From: an uncultured Pelagibacteraceae bacterium
GTDB lineage: Bacteria; Pseudomonadota; Alphaproteobacteria; Pelagibacterales; Pelagibacteraceae
NCBI GenBank assembly: GCA_902604265.1
Contig: CACKXX010000002.1
Span: 1-51,403 of the forward strand
Direction: 5' to 3'
DNA length: 51,403 bases
This document shows, piece by piece, positions 19,603 through 30,886 of this stretch. Below the pieces are notes generated by a model that was not told where the DNA came from, made no database searches, and worked only from the letters and a program-made list of their open reading frames with translations. The stretch's first letter is position 1, and every line of letters begins with the position of its first letter. The position numbers and the translations under genes were made by a program.

Positions 19603-20251
19603 TAATTAGTTCAATTTTGCAATCAGCCTTATTTGCAAAAAATCTATTATGAGTTGCAAATATTATTAATCTATTTTTATTTTTTAGCTTAAACAAAATT
19701 TTAAAAACATCTTTAGCATTTTTAAGATCTAAACTGCCAGTTGGTTCATCAGCAAGTATAATTTCAGGTGAATTAATCAGCGCTCTAGCAATAGCTACTC
19801 TTTGCATTTCACCTCCAGAAAGCTCTGATGCCAAGTGATTTGCTCTATTTGACAGTCCTAATTTTCTAATTATTTTTTTTGCATCAATCAATGCTTTATT
19901 TTTATTCTCATCTATTGCTAATCTAGATAAATAAACATTTTCAATAGCTGTAAAATCTGAGAGTAAATTATTATCCTGATATATTATCCCAATTTTATTT
20001 GCTCTAAGTTTATCGTTATATGATTTTGATGAATAATTGACAATGTTATTTGAAATTTTCAAAGTTCCAGAGCTGGGAGTATCAATCAAAGAAAGCAAAT
20101 TTAAAAGTGTAGATTTGCCTGAACCTGATGGTCCCATTAATGAATATATTTTTCCTAATTTAAATGAGAAATTAATTTTATTTAATACTCTAATTTTTTT
20201 TTTTGAGGTATAATTTTTTACTATATTTTTTAGTTCAATAATATTACTCAT
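19559..20251 (-). CDS. lolD: Lipoprotein-releasing ABC transporter ATP-binding protein
   Basis: GPSGSGKSTLLNLLSLIDTPSSG Walker A, LSGGEMQRVAIARAL signature, downstream of lolC/E-type permease. Confidence 0.93.
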   Translation of the reverse strand: MSNIIELKNIVKNYTSKKKIRVLNKINFSFKLGKIYSLMGPSGSGKSTLLNLLSLIDTPSSGTLKISNNIVNYSSKSYNDKLRANKIGIIYQDNNLLSDFTAIENVYLSRLAIDENKNKALIDAKKIIRKLGLSNRANHLASELSGGEMQRVAIARALINSPEIILADEPTGSLDLKNAKDVFKILFKLKNKNRLIIFATHNRFFANKADCKIELISGKIKKTTNARIKY

Positions 20252-21473
20252 ATTTAAGAGCCTTAACTGTGTTCATGCGTGAAGCTTTTAATGCTGGAAA
20301 AATTGAAACTACTGCCGTAATTAATATTGAACAAATAGCAATTAATATAATTGAATTAGTATTAATTTCTGATGGCATTTTACTCAGAAAATATATTTCC
20401 TCTGGAAAAAGACTAATATTAAAAACATTGCTCAAAAACTCTCTAATATTTTCTATATATATTGAAAATAAAATTCCTAGTACTATTCCAAATAAAGTTG
20501 CCAATGATCCAATCAAGAATCCAACCATAAAAAATATTTTTGAAATAGATTTATTTAAAACTCCAATAGATTTAAGTATAGCAATTTCTTTAGTTTTATT
20601 TTTGACTAATATTGTTAAACCAGAAATTATATTAAAAGCAGCCACAATGATTATTAATGAAAGTATTATAAACATAACATTTCTTTCAACTTTAAGAGCT
20701 GAAAATAAAGATTTATTTAAGTCAGACCAAGTTGAAACATAATAGTTTTGAAAAATCATTTGTACTTTTTCTTTAGCAAGTTCAATATTATTTGGACTTT
20801 TTAAATAAATTTCTAAATTTCTTTTGGATCTTTCTAAATCGAAAAAGCTCTCTAGATCATCCAGATTAATAAAAGCAACATTTAAATCAAAGTCAGCTAT
20901 TTCACTATCAAATATAGAGTCAACTATATAAGTTTTTTGCTTAGGTAAATTACCAACTATTGTCTCTACTCCGGTAGGTGACATTATTAATATTTTGTCA
21001 CCTACTTTAATATCATAATTAAAACTTAACTCTTTTCCAATTGATATATGACTTGGATTTAACTTTTTATTACCAAAAAAATTATCATTTTTTACTATAC
21101 TTAATTTTTTGAAATCATCCGATAAATAACCCCTCAATAATAATCCTTTTGTATAATCTTTGTTAATAAGAACACCTTCTCCGCTATTACTGTAAGCAAA
21201 TACTTTTGATAAGTTGTTTAGCTCTTTATTTTTAAAAAGATTTTCATCAATTTTTTTTTCATAAGGGGTAATAACTACATGAGCATTAAATCCAACAATT
21301 TTTTCAACTAACTCAGTTCTAAATCCATTCATTACAGACATAACAATAATTAGAACAGCCACTCCGAGAGCAATTCCTATAAAAGAAAAGATAGAAATTA
21401 CATTTAAAAAACCATCTTTTTTTCTAGTTTTTAAATATCTTAAAGTTACTTCTTTTTCTAATTGTGAAATCAA
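20244..21473 (-). CDS. lolC: Lipoprotein-releasing ABC transporter permease (LolC/E family)
   Basis: RYLKTRKKDGFLNVISIFSFIGIALGVAVLIIVMSVMNGFR, C-terminal FtsX-like domain. Confidence 0.92.
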   Translation of the reverse strand: MISQLEKEVTLRYLKTRKKDGFLNVISIFSFIGIALGVAVLIIVMSVMNGFRTELVEKIVGFNAHVVITPYEKKIDENLFKNKELNNLSKVFAYSNSGEGVLINKDYTKGLLLRGYLSDDFKKLSIVKNDNFFGNKKLNPSHISIGKELSFNYDIKVGDKILIMSPTGVETIVGNLPKQKTYIVDSIFDSEIADFDLNVAFINLDDLESFFDLERSKRNLEIYLKSPNNIELAKEKVQMIFQNYYVSTWSDLNKSLFSALKVERNVMFIILSLIIIVAAFNIISGLTILVKNKTKEIAILKSIGVLNKSISKIFFMVGFLIGSLATLFGIVLGILFSIYIENIREFLSNVFNISLFPEEIYFLSKMPSEINTNSIILIAICSILITAVVSIFPALKASRMNTVKALKYE

Positions 21474-21474
21474 T

Positions 21475-22800
21475 TTATTTTTTTTTATTTATTATAATTT
21501 TAGCTATATCTTCAATAGATAATCTTTTTACTTCTTTTCCTATTTCGTTAAATTCAAACAAATCACCTTCAGATTTTTTACCAATCATAACTTGAAAAGG
21601 TATGCCAATTAAATTAAATTTTTTTATTTTTGAAGAAAAATTTTCGTCTGTATCGTCAATTATAGTATCAATCTTCTTTTCATTTAAATATTTATAAATA
21701 TTTAGTGCTTTTTCTAAATTTGAATTATCATTTTTATTAACAAGTGGTATAATTGCACATTCGTATGGTGAAACAGATATTGGCCAATTCATAATTTCGT
21801 TTTTATCATCGTACTTTGCTTCTATAATTGCGCCTACTAGTCTAGAAACACCAACTCCGTAAGAACCCATTTTAACAAATTCTTTTTTTCCTTTGAAATC
21901 TACTGATGCATTCATAGGTTTAGAGTATTTGTCTCCAAAATAAAAAATATGACCAACTTCAATGCCTTTTGTTTGTAGTCTAAATTCTTCAGATACATTT
22001 TTTTCAAATTCATTTTTGTTAAATTTTTCATCAGTAACAGCATAAAATTTTTCATATTTTTCTCTTAGTTCATTTAATGAACTTTTTTCTAATTTAGTCT
22101 TATCGCTGCTGACATCAAATATTCTTTTATCTGTATAAATCTTACTTTCTCCAGTTTCTGCTAATATAATAAATTCATGTGATAAATTTCCTCCTATAGG
22201 TCCAGTATCAGCAGCCATAGGTATTGCTGACAGTTCTAATCTTTGAAATGTACGTAAATACGAAAGAAAAAATTTATTGTATGAAAAATTTGCTTCTTCA
22301 TCATTTAAATCAAATGAATATGCATCTTTCATGAAAAATTCTCTACATCTCATAATTCCAAACCTAGGTCTCAATTCATCTCTAAATTTCCATTGAATAT
22401 GATAAAGCAACTGAGGAAGTGCTTTATAAGATTTTACACTTGTCCTAAATATATCTGTTATTAATTCTTCGTTGGTAGGCCCGTATAGCATCTCTCTATT
22501 TTGTCTATCTTTAATTCTTAGCATTTCTTCGCCGTAATCTTCATATCTTCCACTTTCTTTCCATATCTCGCTAGATTGAATAGTGGGCATCAATATTTCC
22601 TGTACACCAATCTTATTTTGCTCCTCTCTCACGATTTGTTCGATTTTTTTCATCACTCTAAAACCCAAAGGCAGCCAAGAATAAATTCCAGCAGATGATT
22701 GTTTTATCATTCCCACTCTTAGCATTAATTGATGTGATTTGATTACAGCTTCTGATGGATTGTTTTTTAAAATTGGGATAAATGATTTTGAAAAGAGCAT
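21475..22800 (-). CDS. proS: Prolyl-tRNA synthetase (short form)
   Basis: SHQLMLRVGMIKQSSAGIYSWLPLGFRVMKKIEQIVREE, FRDELRPRFGIMRCREFFMKDAYSFD. Confidence 0.96.
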   Translation of the reverse strand: MLFSKSFIPILKNNPSEAVIKSHQLMLRVGMIKQSSAGIYSWLPLGFRVMKKIEQIVREEQNKIGVQEILMPTIQSSEIWKESGRYEDYGEEMLRIKDRQNREMLYGPTNEELITDIFRTSVKSYKALPQLLYHIQWKFRDELRPRFGIMRCREFFMKDAYSFDLNDEEANFSYNKFFLSYLRTFQRLELSAIPMAADTGPIGGNLSHEFIILAETGESKIYTDKRIFDVSSDKTKLEKSSLNELREKYEKFYAVTDEKFNKNEFEKNVSEEFRLQTKGIEVGHIFYFGDKYSKPMNASVDFKGKKEFVKMGSYGVGVSRLVGAIIEAKYDDKNEIMNWPISVSPYECAIIPLVNKNDNSNLEKALNIYKYLNEKKIDTIIDDTDENFSSKIKKFNLIGIPFQVMIGKKSEGDLFEFNEIGKEVKRLSIEDIAKIIINKKK

Positions 22801-22803
22801 TTT

Positions 22804-24462
22804 TTATATTCTTATTACATTAATATTAGTTACAGGCTTTTTTCCAGTTTTTTCTTTTGCATATTTTCTGCATGTTTTTTTTAATCCTTCAATTAAATTT
22901 TCATTTTGCTTGTTATTTTTTAAAGAAAATGTTTTCAAAAGCTTTTTTATTTCATCTTCTATGCCAATAAAAAATTCTTCTTGCTCAAAAATTGGTAATC
23001 CTTTTATATTTATAAGTGGTTTATTATTTAATAAACCTTGATTAAAAATAACTAATGTTATGTCAATAAAGCCGTTATTTGCTAAATTTTTTCTCTCTTT
23101 AATAAATGAAGAGTCTTCTTCTATAGAAATATCTCCATCTAAACATAACCTTCCACTTGGAGCTTTGTCATAAACATGAGGTTTTTCACAAGGAAAAATT
23201 CTTACTATGTCTCCATTTTCTACTTGCACTGGATGCGGTATCTTCATTTCATTTGCAAATTTAATTTGTTCTTTCATATGTCTATGCTCACCATGAACAG
23301 GTATAAGGCATTTAGGTTTAATCCATTGATACATTTCTTTCAAATCTTCTCTGTTAGGGTGACCAGAGACATGAACAAATTCTGTTTCCTCAGTAACTAC
23401 GTTAATTCCATCTTTAAGCAATTTGTTATGAACATTATAATGTTTCCTAACATTTCCAGGGATAATTTTCGATGAAAATATAACTGTATCATCTTTCTCT
23501 ACAAAAACATCCGGATGAGTATAATTTGATATTCTATTTAATGCTCCCATAGGTTCACCTTGGCTACCTGTGCAAAGGTAAACGATTTTGTTTCTAGGTA
23601 TTTTTTTGCTATCTCTTGGGTCTAAAGGTTCAATGACATTTTGAAGATAACCACATTGTTTTGCAGCTTTATATATTCTCTGCATTGATCTTCCCACTAA
23701 GGATATATGCCTTCCTGTTTTTTCAGAACAATAGAAAACTGTTTCCATCCTAGCTACATTAGACGCAAAAGATGTTACTAGAATTCTATTTTTTTGTCGT
23801 GACATTACATTTAGCAAATTTTTCCTAACGTCTGATTCTGAGCCAGCTTTACCTATACTAAAAACATTTGTTGAGTCACAGACCATAGCTAAAACTCCTT
23901 CATCTCCAATTTTTTTTAATTTTTCTTCGTCAATTTTTTTTCCTACTAGTGGATTTGGATCAACTTTCCAATCTCCTGTATGAAAAATAGTACCAGCTGG
24001 TGTTGTAATTTTTAAACCATTTGGTTCAATAATTGAATGAGTCAAAGTTACAAAATCTATTTTAAAAGGATCAAGATTAACTGTGCCATTTAACTGAACA
24101 ATTTGTAAAAAAGGAATTATATCAATTTTTTTTTCTTTAAATTTTTCTGTTACAAGAGATGCTGTAAATGGTGTCGCATATATTTTGCACTTTAACCTTT
24201 TCCAAACATAAGTGATAGCTCCTATATGATCTTCATGGGCATGCGTTAAAACAATCCCTAGCAAATCATTTTTTTTATCAACGATAAATCCTGGATCGGG
24301 ATAAATAAGATCAATACCGGGTAAGCTGTCATCAGCAAATGTAACGCCTACATCAACAATAATCCATTTTTGTGAGCCAGGTTTACCATAAGCATATAAA
24401 TTCATATTCATGCCTATTTCACCAGATCCACCCAAAGGGCAAAATATCAATTCATTTTTCAT
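22804..24462 (-). CDS. rnj: Ribonuclease J
   Basis: LTHAHEDHIGAI metallo-beta-lactamase motif, VHVSGHPNREDLKEMYQWIKPKCLIPVHGEHRH. Confidence 0.93.
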   Translation of the reverse strand: MKNELIFCPLGGSGEIGMNMNLYAYGKPGSQKWIIVDVGVTFADDSLPGIDLIYPDPGFIVDKKNDLLGIVLTHAHEDHIGAITYVWKRLKCKIYATPFTASLVTEKFKEKKIDIIPFLQIVQLNGTVNLDPFKIDFVTLTHSIIEPNGLKITTPAGTIFHTGDWKVDPNPLVGKKIDEEKLKKIGDEGVLAMVCDSTNVFSIGKAGSESDVRKNLLNVMSRQKNRILVTSFASNVARMETVFYCSEKTGRHISLVGRSMQRIYKAAKQCGYLQNVIEPLDPRDSKKIPRNKIVYLCTGSQGEPMGALNRISNYTHPDVFVEKDDTVIFSSKIIPGNVRKHYNVHNKLLKDGINVVTEETEFVHVSGHPNREDLKEMYQWIKPKCLIPVHGEHRHMKEQIKFANEMKIPHPVQVENGDIVRIFPCEKPHVYDKAPSGRLCLDGDISIEEDSSFIKERKNLANNGFIDITLVIFNQGLLNNKPLINIKGLPIFEQEEFFIGIEDEIKKLLKTFSLKNNKQNENLIEGLKKTCRKYAKEKTGKKPVTNINVIRI

Positions 24463-25202
24463 AATAGATTAATAATTTTCAGAAGACCTTTCATAGTAAT
24501 CTCTTTATCAACAACAGTATTCTGCTTAATTGTTTTAAAAAATAAAAAAGAAAAACCACCTGTTAAAATAATTTTAAATTTTTTTTTAGTTTGTTTAGAA
24601 ATTTCATCAACAATATTTTGAACTAAACCTATATAACCCCAATAAAAACCTGATCTAACTGCAGAAACAGTATTTTTTCCCAAAATTTTCTTAACTTTTT
24701 TCAATTTTAATGATGGTATAAGTGAGGCTTTAGAAATTAATTTATTTAGAGAAAGAGATAAACCGGGAGCAATAATTCCACCCAAATATTTATTTTTTAT
24801 AACGACATCAAAGGTAGTTGCGGTTCCAAAATCAATTATTATATAATTATTCTTATTATCATTTACTCCGATAGCATTACAAATTCTATCGGAACCAATT
24901 TGCTTTTTGTTAACATGAATCTTGATTAATTTACTTAAATTTAATTTTTTAATTTCGATGCAACGTATTTTAAAATTTTTAAAAAAATAAGAGCTTATTA
25001 ATTTATAAATATTTGGAACAACGCTGCTAAATAAAATTCTATTTATTGATACATTTTTTTTAACTAATTTAGATAATTTTTGTTTAAGGTATGATAAATT
25101 TATTAAATTAGTTTTTAAATAAATTTTTTTTATTAATTTTTTGTTTGAAGAAAATAAGCAAATTTTAACTTCGGTATTTCCTATATCGCCAATAATATTC
25201 AT
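24459..25202 (-). CDS. coaX: Type III pantothenate kinase
   Basis: DIGNTEVKICLF, GSDRICNAIG, IIDFGTATTFDVV, GGIIAPGL. Confidence 0.92.
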   Translation of the reverse strand: MNIIGDIGNTEVKICLFSSNKKLIKKIYLKTNLINLSYLKQKLSKLVKKNVSINRILFSSVVPNIYKLISSYFFKNFKIRCIEIKKLNLSKLIKIHVNKKQIGSDRICNAIGVNDNKNNYIIIDFGTATTFDVVIKNKYLGGIIAPGLSLSLNKLISKASLIPSLKLKKVKKILGKNTVSAVRSGFYWGYIGLVQNIVDEISKQTKKKFKIILTGGFSFLFFKTIKQNTVVDKEITMKGLLKIINLL

Positions 25203-25229
25203 GTTGTATTCATAATCAATTCAATGTTC

Positions 25230-25751
25230 TTATGCAAATAGTTTAAATTTACTAGAATAATTCCTTTCTATACTCATAATTAGTTTTAATTTTTTAATTT
25301 TAATACCAGTTTCATTTAAAATATTTGTAGTTGGGTAATTTTTTATGTCAGGATTTTTAACTAGATTTAAGCCTATTCCCACAATCAAAAATTTAAGATC
25401 TTTATTGAATTTAATTTCTTGAAGAATTCCACAGAATTTTTTCTTATTAATTAATAGATCATTAGGATATTTGATTGTTATTTTTTTTTTAAAGTATTTA
25501 AATAATATTTTTTTTATAATTTTACAGTTGTTTATAGTCATTTTTTTTATTGATATATTTTTTTTAACTTCAAAAAATATTGATATAAACAAATTACCTT
25601 TGAGTGAAATCCATTTTTTTCCAAATTGCCCTCTTCCTTTATTTTGATATTCGGAAATAATAATACCTTTTTTATAACCTAATTTTATTTTTTTTAATGC
25701 TATATCGTTTGTACTATTTACTTTTTTATAAAAAAATTTTTTAAATTTCAT
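25230..25751 (-). CDS. birA: Biotin-[acetyl-CoA-carboxylase] ligase, short catalytic-only form
   Basis: STNDIALKK, EYQNKGRGQFGKKWIS, KYPNDLLINKKKFCGIL; located between nuoN and coaX. Confidence 0.88.
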   Translation of the reverse strand: MKFKKFFYKKVNSTNDIALKKIKLGYKKGIIISEYQNKGRGQFGKKWISLKGNLFISIFFEVKKNISIKKMTINNCKIIKKILFKYFKKKITIKYPNDLLINKKKFCGILQEIKFNKDLKFLIVGIGLNLVKNPDIKNYPTTNILNETGIKIKKLKLIMSIERNYSSKFKLFA

Positions 25752-27166
25752 TAGATAATATTTATCTTTTCTACAATTTCAATTAACCAGCTAGGATATG
25801 TGAAATAAAAAAGTATAAATATTGAAGATATTAATAATGATAGTTTTAATCCTATGTTATGATTAGTTTCATATTTTTCTTTTTCTTTATCAAAATAAAT
25901 TATTTTGATTAATCTTAAATAATAAAAAGCCGCAATTACTGTTGCTAGCAAACCAACTATAGCTAGAAAGTACATTGATTGGTCTATAACAGCAGAAAAA
26001 ATATAAAATTTAGCAAAAAAACCAGCTAAAGGTGGGATTCCTGCTAGTGAAAATAAAACAATAAGAAAACAAAATGATAACAGTGGATGATTTTTTGACA
26101 AACCTGACAAATCTTGAATATTTTCAAAATATTTTTCATCTCTCCTTAACATAAATAGACAACAAAAAAATGCTAAATTCATAAATAAATAAATTGATAT
26201 GTAAGATATTGAGCTTTGAATTCCTTGATTTGTTCCAGTAGCAAGACCAGCTAAAGCATAACCCATATGACCGATCGAGCTATATGCTACTAATCTTTTT
26301 AAGTTACTTTGGCCTATTGCAGCAATAGCTCCAAATAACATTGAAGCGATTGAAAGAAAAACCATTATCATTTGCCATTGATCAATAAGGTTTAAAAACG
26401 GAACATACAAAAATCTTATAAATACAGTTAATGCAGCAATTTTTGGAAGTATAGCAAAAAAAATGGTAATTGAAGTTGGTGAACCTTCATAAACATCAGG
26501 AGCCCACATATGGAAAGGAACTGCAGAAATTTTAAATGCCAAACCAACAATAATAAATACTATTCCAAAGGTTAATACGTAGTCATCCTGTGTTAAATTT
26601 TCAGATATAACGAAAAAATTTGTAGAACCTGAAAAACCATAAATTAAAGAGCAACCATATAGAAGAAGCCCTGATGATAAAGCGCTTAAAACAAAATATT
26701 TTAAACCGGATTCTGAAGATGAAAGATTGTCTCTATTAAATGAAGCAAGAACATATAAAGCTAATGATTGCAACTCTAATCCTACATAAAATAATATCAA
26801 ATCATTTGAGCTAATCATCACCATCATCCCAAGTATTGAAGATAAAGCTAATATTGGGTATTCAATTTTATTTATATTGATTGTTTGAATGTATTTATTT
26901 GATGAAATTAAAACAAAAATACCAGATGAAATTGTTAGAATCTTCATGAATGAGGATAAATAGTCAATCTTATAACTATTATTAAATAATTCTGCATTTT
27001 CATTTATAGGAAAACTAAAAATTAGTGCTAAGCAACTAAGTAAAGAAATAATGCTTAAATTATAAATTAAGTTTGAACTATTTTTTTTAAAAACACCAAT
27101 AATTAATAAAGACATTATTGATATTGCAAGAAAAAGCTCAGAATAAATAAAATTTAAATCTGTCAT
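25751..27166 (-). CDS. nuoN: NADH-quinone oxidoreductase subunit N
   Basis: Proton_antipo_M family; nuo operon order; LKRLVAYSSIGHMGYAL. Confidence 0.96.
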   Translation of the reverse strand: MTDLNFIYSELFLAISIMSLLIIGVFKKNSSNLIYNLSIISLLSCLALIFSFPINENAELFNNSYKIDYLSSFMKILTISSGIFVLISSNKYIQTININKIEYPILALSSILGMMVMISSNDLILFYVGLELQSLALYVLASFNRDNLSSSESGLKYFVLSALSSGLLLYGCSLIYGFSGSTNFFVISENLTQDDYVLTFGIVFIIVGLAFKISAVPFHMWAPDVYEGSPTSITIFFAILPKIAALTVFIRFLYVPFLNLIDQWQMIMVFLSIASMLFGAIAAIGQSNLKRLVAYSSIGHMGYALAGLATGTNQGIQSSISYISIYLFMNLAFFCCLFMLRRDEKYFENIQDLSGLSKNHPLLSFCFLIVLFSLAGIPPLAGFFAKFYIFSAVIDQSMYFLAIVGLLATVIAAFYYLRLIKIIYFDKEKEKYETNHNIGLKLSLLISSIFILFYFTYPSWLIEIVEKINII

Positions 27167-28657
27167 TTAATTTTTTGTAAAATTTATATTGTTGTAATAC
27201 ATTTCAATAAAATCTTTTACAGAAACCTTAGTTGTGTTTAATAAAGGTTCTGGATAAAAACCAAATAAAATAATTACAAAAGCAAGAATTGACAATATTA
27301 ATACCTCAGATTTATTTAGATCTGTTAGTATTTTGATTTCTTGATTAATAATTTTTCCAAATATAACTCTTTTATAAAGCCAAAGCATGTAAGCTGCTGC
27401 TAAAATTACCCCAAAGCTTGCGATAGTTGCAACTAAAAAGCTTTTTTTAAATGCACCCATTAAAATTAAAAACTCTCCAATAAAACCGCTTGTTCCAGGA
27501 AGTCCTACTGCTCCAAGTGTGAATACCATTAATACTATTGCATATTTTGGCATGATGGAAACTAAACCACCATAACTGTTAATTAATCGAGTATGCATTC
27601 TTTCGTAAATGACTCCTACAGAAAAGAAGAGTGCTGCTGAAACTAAACCATGACTGATCATTTGAAATATACTTCCTTCAATTCCTTGCTGAGTAAAGGT
27701 AAATATTCCAAGTGTTACAAACCCCATATGAGCAACAGATGAATAAGCAATTAACTTTTTCATATCTTCTTGCATTAATGCGACGAACGATGTGTAGATT
27801 ATTGCTAATAAACTTAAAAAATAAATTAATGGAACAAAATATTCAGATGCTATTGGGAACAAACCTACAGAAAATCTTATAAAACCATATCCAGCCATTT
27901 TTAATAAAATTGCAGCAAGCAATACAGATCCGGCAGTTGGAGCTTCTACGTGAGCATCTGGTAACCATGTATGAACCGGCCACATTGGAGTTTTTACAGC
28001 AAAAGAACTGAAAAAAGCTAGCCATAATAAATTCTGATATTTGGCTTCTATACCAATACTATAAAGATACATAACATCAGTAGTTCCAGTCATCCAATAT
28101 ATAGAAATTATTGCTACTAGCATAAGAACAGACCCAAGCAATGTATAAAGAAAAAACTTAAATGCTGAATAAACTCTTCTTTCTCCTCCCCATATTCCAA
28201 TAATTAAAAACATAGGAATTAGACCACCTTCAAAAAAAAGATAAAACACTACTAAATCTAATGAGCAAAATACTCCTATCATTAGCGATTCCATTACAAG
28301 TATTGCGATAAGAAAATGTTTTAAACTATTTTTAATATTATTGTTTACAGAAACAACGCATAGTGGAGCAATAAACGTTGTCAGGATTACAAATAAAATT
28401 GAAATTCCGTCAATACCGACTTTATAATTTATAAATCCTTTGATCCAAGTTCTTTCTTCCAAAAATTGAAAATCAGAAGTAGTAGGATCGAATAAATACC
28501 AAAGATATAAAGATAAGATAAAATTACCAAATGAAACAAACAAAGCTAAATATTTACTGGTAGTATCGGAATTAGATTTAGACTTTGAAAAAAATATAAA
28601 TAACGCACCCAAAATTGGTAATAAAATCAATGATGATAAAATTGGAAAATCTATCAT
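27167..28657 (-). CDS. nuoM: NADH-quinone oxidoreductase subunit M
   Basis: KVGIDGISILFVILTTF, TWLPDAHVEAPTAGSVLLAAILLK, AYSSVAHMGFV. Confidence 0.97.
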   Translation of the reverse strand: MIDFPILSSLILLPILGALFIFFSKSKSNSDTTSKYLALFVSFGNFILSLYLWYLFDPTTSDFQFLEERTWIKGFINYKVGIDGISILFVILTTFIAPLCVVSVNNNIKNSLKHFLIAILVMESLMIGVFCSLDLVVFYLFFEGGLIPMFLIIGIWGGERRVYSAFKFFLYTLLGSVLMLVAIISIYWMTGTTDVMYLYSIGIEAKYQNLLWLAFFSSFAVKTPMWPVHTWLPDAHVEAPTAGSVLLAAILLKMAGYGFIRFSVGLFPIASEYFVPLIYFLSLLAIIYTSFVALMQEDMKKLIAYSSVAHMGFVTLGIFTFTQQGIEGSIFQMISHGLVSAALFFSVGVIYERMHTRLINSYGGLVSIMPKYAIVLMVFTLGAVGLPGTSGFIGEFLILMGAFKKSFLVATIASFGVILAAAYMLWLYKRVIFGKIINQEIKILTDLNKSEVLILSILAFVIILFGFYPEPLLNTTKVSVKDFIEMYYNNINFTKN

Positions 28658-30573
28658 TTAATTATTAAAAATGTTAGTAAGGCTGAAAAACCTAAAAGCA
28701 TAACAAACGCATAATGGTAAATAAATCCATTTTGAAATTTTACTGCAAATATAGAAACTTTTTTTATTAAATTGGAAATACCATCTGGACCAAATCGATC
28801 AATAAATCTCAAATCAATTTTTTTCCAAAAAAATAAACCTATTTTTTTTGAAGGATTAACGAACAGATAATCGTATAATTCATCAAAATACCATTTATTT
28901 TTTAAAAAATTGTATAAAGGTAAGTTGCCATTAACGATATCGTTCGTAATATTTTTGTTTTTAATAAATAAATAATATGCTGTTGGTATGGATATAATCA
29001 CCAAAATTGGAGTTAAATATATAAACCATATTGGCGGATGATCATTGCTTAAGGGCTCTAAAAAAATAATTGAATTTTTCCAAAAACTAGCAACTGATTC
29101 CGCTCCAATAAATAAATCCTTAAATAAAAAGCCTGAAAAAATTGAACCAATTGCTAAAATTATCAATGGAATTATCATAACCATTGGTGACTCATGCATA
29201 CTAGATATGCTGAGGTTTTTATTATTATAGCTGCCATGAAAAGTTTTAAAAATTAATCTCCAAGAATAAATTGCTGTAAGAAAAGCTGTAATAATTCCTA
29301 TCGCAGCTGCAAAATATCCTATGGAATTACCTCTTAAATATGCAAATTCAATAATTGCGTCCTTTGAATAAAAGCCAGAAAGAAATGGAAAACCAGTCAA
29401 AGCAAGAGTTCCAATAATCATTAATAACCATGTATATGGTAGTTTTCTCCAAACACCTCCCATGGAATTAATATTTTGTTCGTCTTTAAATGAATGAATT
29501 ACTGAACCTGAACCTAAAAACAATAAGGCTTTAAAAAATGCATGAGTGAATAGGTGAAACATTGCAACATTATAAGCTCCAACGCCAGCTGCAAAAAACA
29601 TATAACCTAATTGACTACATGTAGAATAAGCTATTATTTTTTTTATATCGTTTTGAACTAAAGCAATTGTTGCTGCAAAAAAAGCTGTAGACATACCAAC
29701 TAATGTAATAATGTTTAAAGCGAGTGGTGAATATTCATAAATTGGCGAACATCTAACAACTAAAAATACGCCAGCAGTAACCATTGTTGCTGCATGAATT
29801 AATGCAGATACAGGCGTGGGTCCTTCCATTGCATCAGGTAACCAAGTGTGTAAGAATATTTGAGCAGATTTTCCCATTGCTCCAATAAACAAAAGAATAC
29901 AAATTAAATTAATTGCATTAACATTTATTCCTAAAAATGATAAATCTTTTTCTGACAAGCTAGGTATTAATTCGAATACCTCGGCATAATTAACTGTTCC
30001 AAATAAATAGAATATTAAAAATATCCCAAGGGCGAAACCAAAGTCACCTACTCTATTCACAACAAATGCTTTTATAGCAGCAGCGTTAGCAGTTTCTTTT
30101 TTAAACCAAAAACCTATTAGAAAATAAGAACATAAACCAACACCTTCCCACCCAAAAAACAATTGTAAAAAGTTATCAGATGTAACAAGCATTAACATTG
30201 AAAAAGTGAATAAAGATAAATAAGCCATAAATCTTTGTTTGTGTGAGTCATTTGACATATATCCAATTGAATAAACATGAACTAAAGATGAAACCAATGT
30301 TACAACGATCAACATCACGGCAGATAGAGCATCAATATTAATAGACCAATTAACATTTAATGTTCCAGAATTTATCCAACTAAAAATAATTAAGTTGTTT
30401 GTATAATTTTCATTGAGAACTTTATAAAAAATCAAAAAAGAAAAAATGGCGGAAATTGAAACAAATAAGCTCGTTATAATTTCTGAATTTCTTGACCCTA
30501 AAATATTACCAAAAAAACCTGAGATAATTGATCCTAATAATGGTAAAAAAATAATTAAATATTCAAAATCCAT
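28654..30573 (-). CDS. nuoL: NADH-quinone oxidoreductase subunit L
   Basis: FFGWEGVGLCSYFLIGFW, TWLPDAMEGPTPVSALIHAATMVTAGVFLV. Confidence 0.97.
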   Translation of the reverse strand: MDFEYLIIFLPLLGSIISGFFGNILGSRNSEIITSLFVSISAIFSFLIFYKVLNENYTNNLIIFSWINSGTLNVNWSINIDALSAVMLIVVTLVSSLVHVYSIGYMSNDSHKQRFMAYLSLFTFSMLMLVTSDNFLQLFFGWEGVGLCSYFLIGFWFKKETANAAAIKAFVVNRVGDFGFALGIFLIFYLFGTVNYAEVFELIPSLSEKDLSFLGINVNAINLICILLFIGAMGKSAQIFLHTWLPDAMEGPTPVSALIHAATMVTAGVFLVVRCSPIYEYSPLALNIITLVGMSTAFFAATIALVQNDIKKIIAYSTCSQLGYMFFAAGVGAYNVAMFHLFTHAFFKALLFLGSGSVIHSFKDEQNINSMGGVWRKLPYTWLLMIIGTLALTGFPFLSGFYSKDAIIEFAYLRGNSIGYFAAAIGIITAFLTAIYSWRLIFKTFHGSYNNKNLSISSMHESPMVMIIPLIILAIGSIFSGFLFKDLFIGAESVASFWKNSIIFLEPLSNDHPPIWFIYLTPILVIISIPTAYYLFIKNKNITNDIVNGNLPLYNFLKNKWYFDELYDYLFVNPSKKIGLFFWKKIDLRFIDRFGPDGISNLIKKVSIFAVKFQNGFIYHYAFVMLLGFSALLTFLIIK

Positions 30574-30574
30574 T

Positions 30575-30886
30575 TTACCCTTTTAATTTGTTAATTTCTT
30601 GAACTCTAATTGTTCCAGAGTTTCTATAATAAATTACAATTATAGCTAATCCTATTGCGGCTTCAGCTGCTGCAACGGTTAAAATAAATAGCGTAAATAT
30701 TTGTCCGGTTAAATCATTAAGATAAATTGAAAAAGAAACTAAGTTAATGTTAACCGCAAGAAGTATAAGTTCAATACTCATTAAAATTACTATAATATTT
30801 TTTCTATTTAAAAATATTCCAATAATTCCAATTGTAAAAATTATTGCTCCAAGAGTTAGGTAATGACCTAATCCAATGTCAAACAT
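30575..30886 (-). CDS. nuoK: NADH-quinone oxidoreductase subunit K
   Basis: [38 protein letters not shown]. Confidence 0.96.
   Translation of the reverse strand: MFDIGLGHYLTLGAIIFTIGIIGIFLNRKNIIVILMSIELILLAVNINLVSFSIYLNDLTGQIFTLFILTVAAAEAAIGLAIIVIYYRNSGTIRVQEINKLKG

Noticed and set aside
20269-20742. 157-aa plus-strand ORF antisense to lolC
   Set aside because: Shadow ORF of a conserved gene; no family features.
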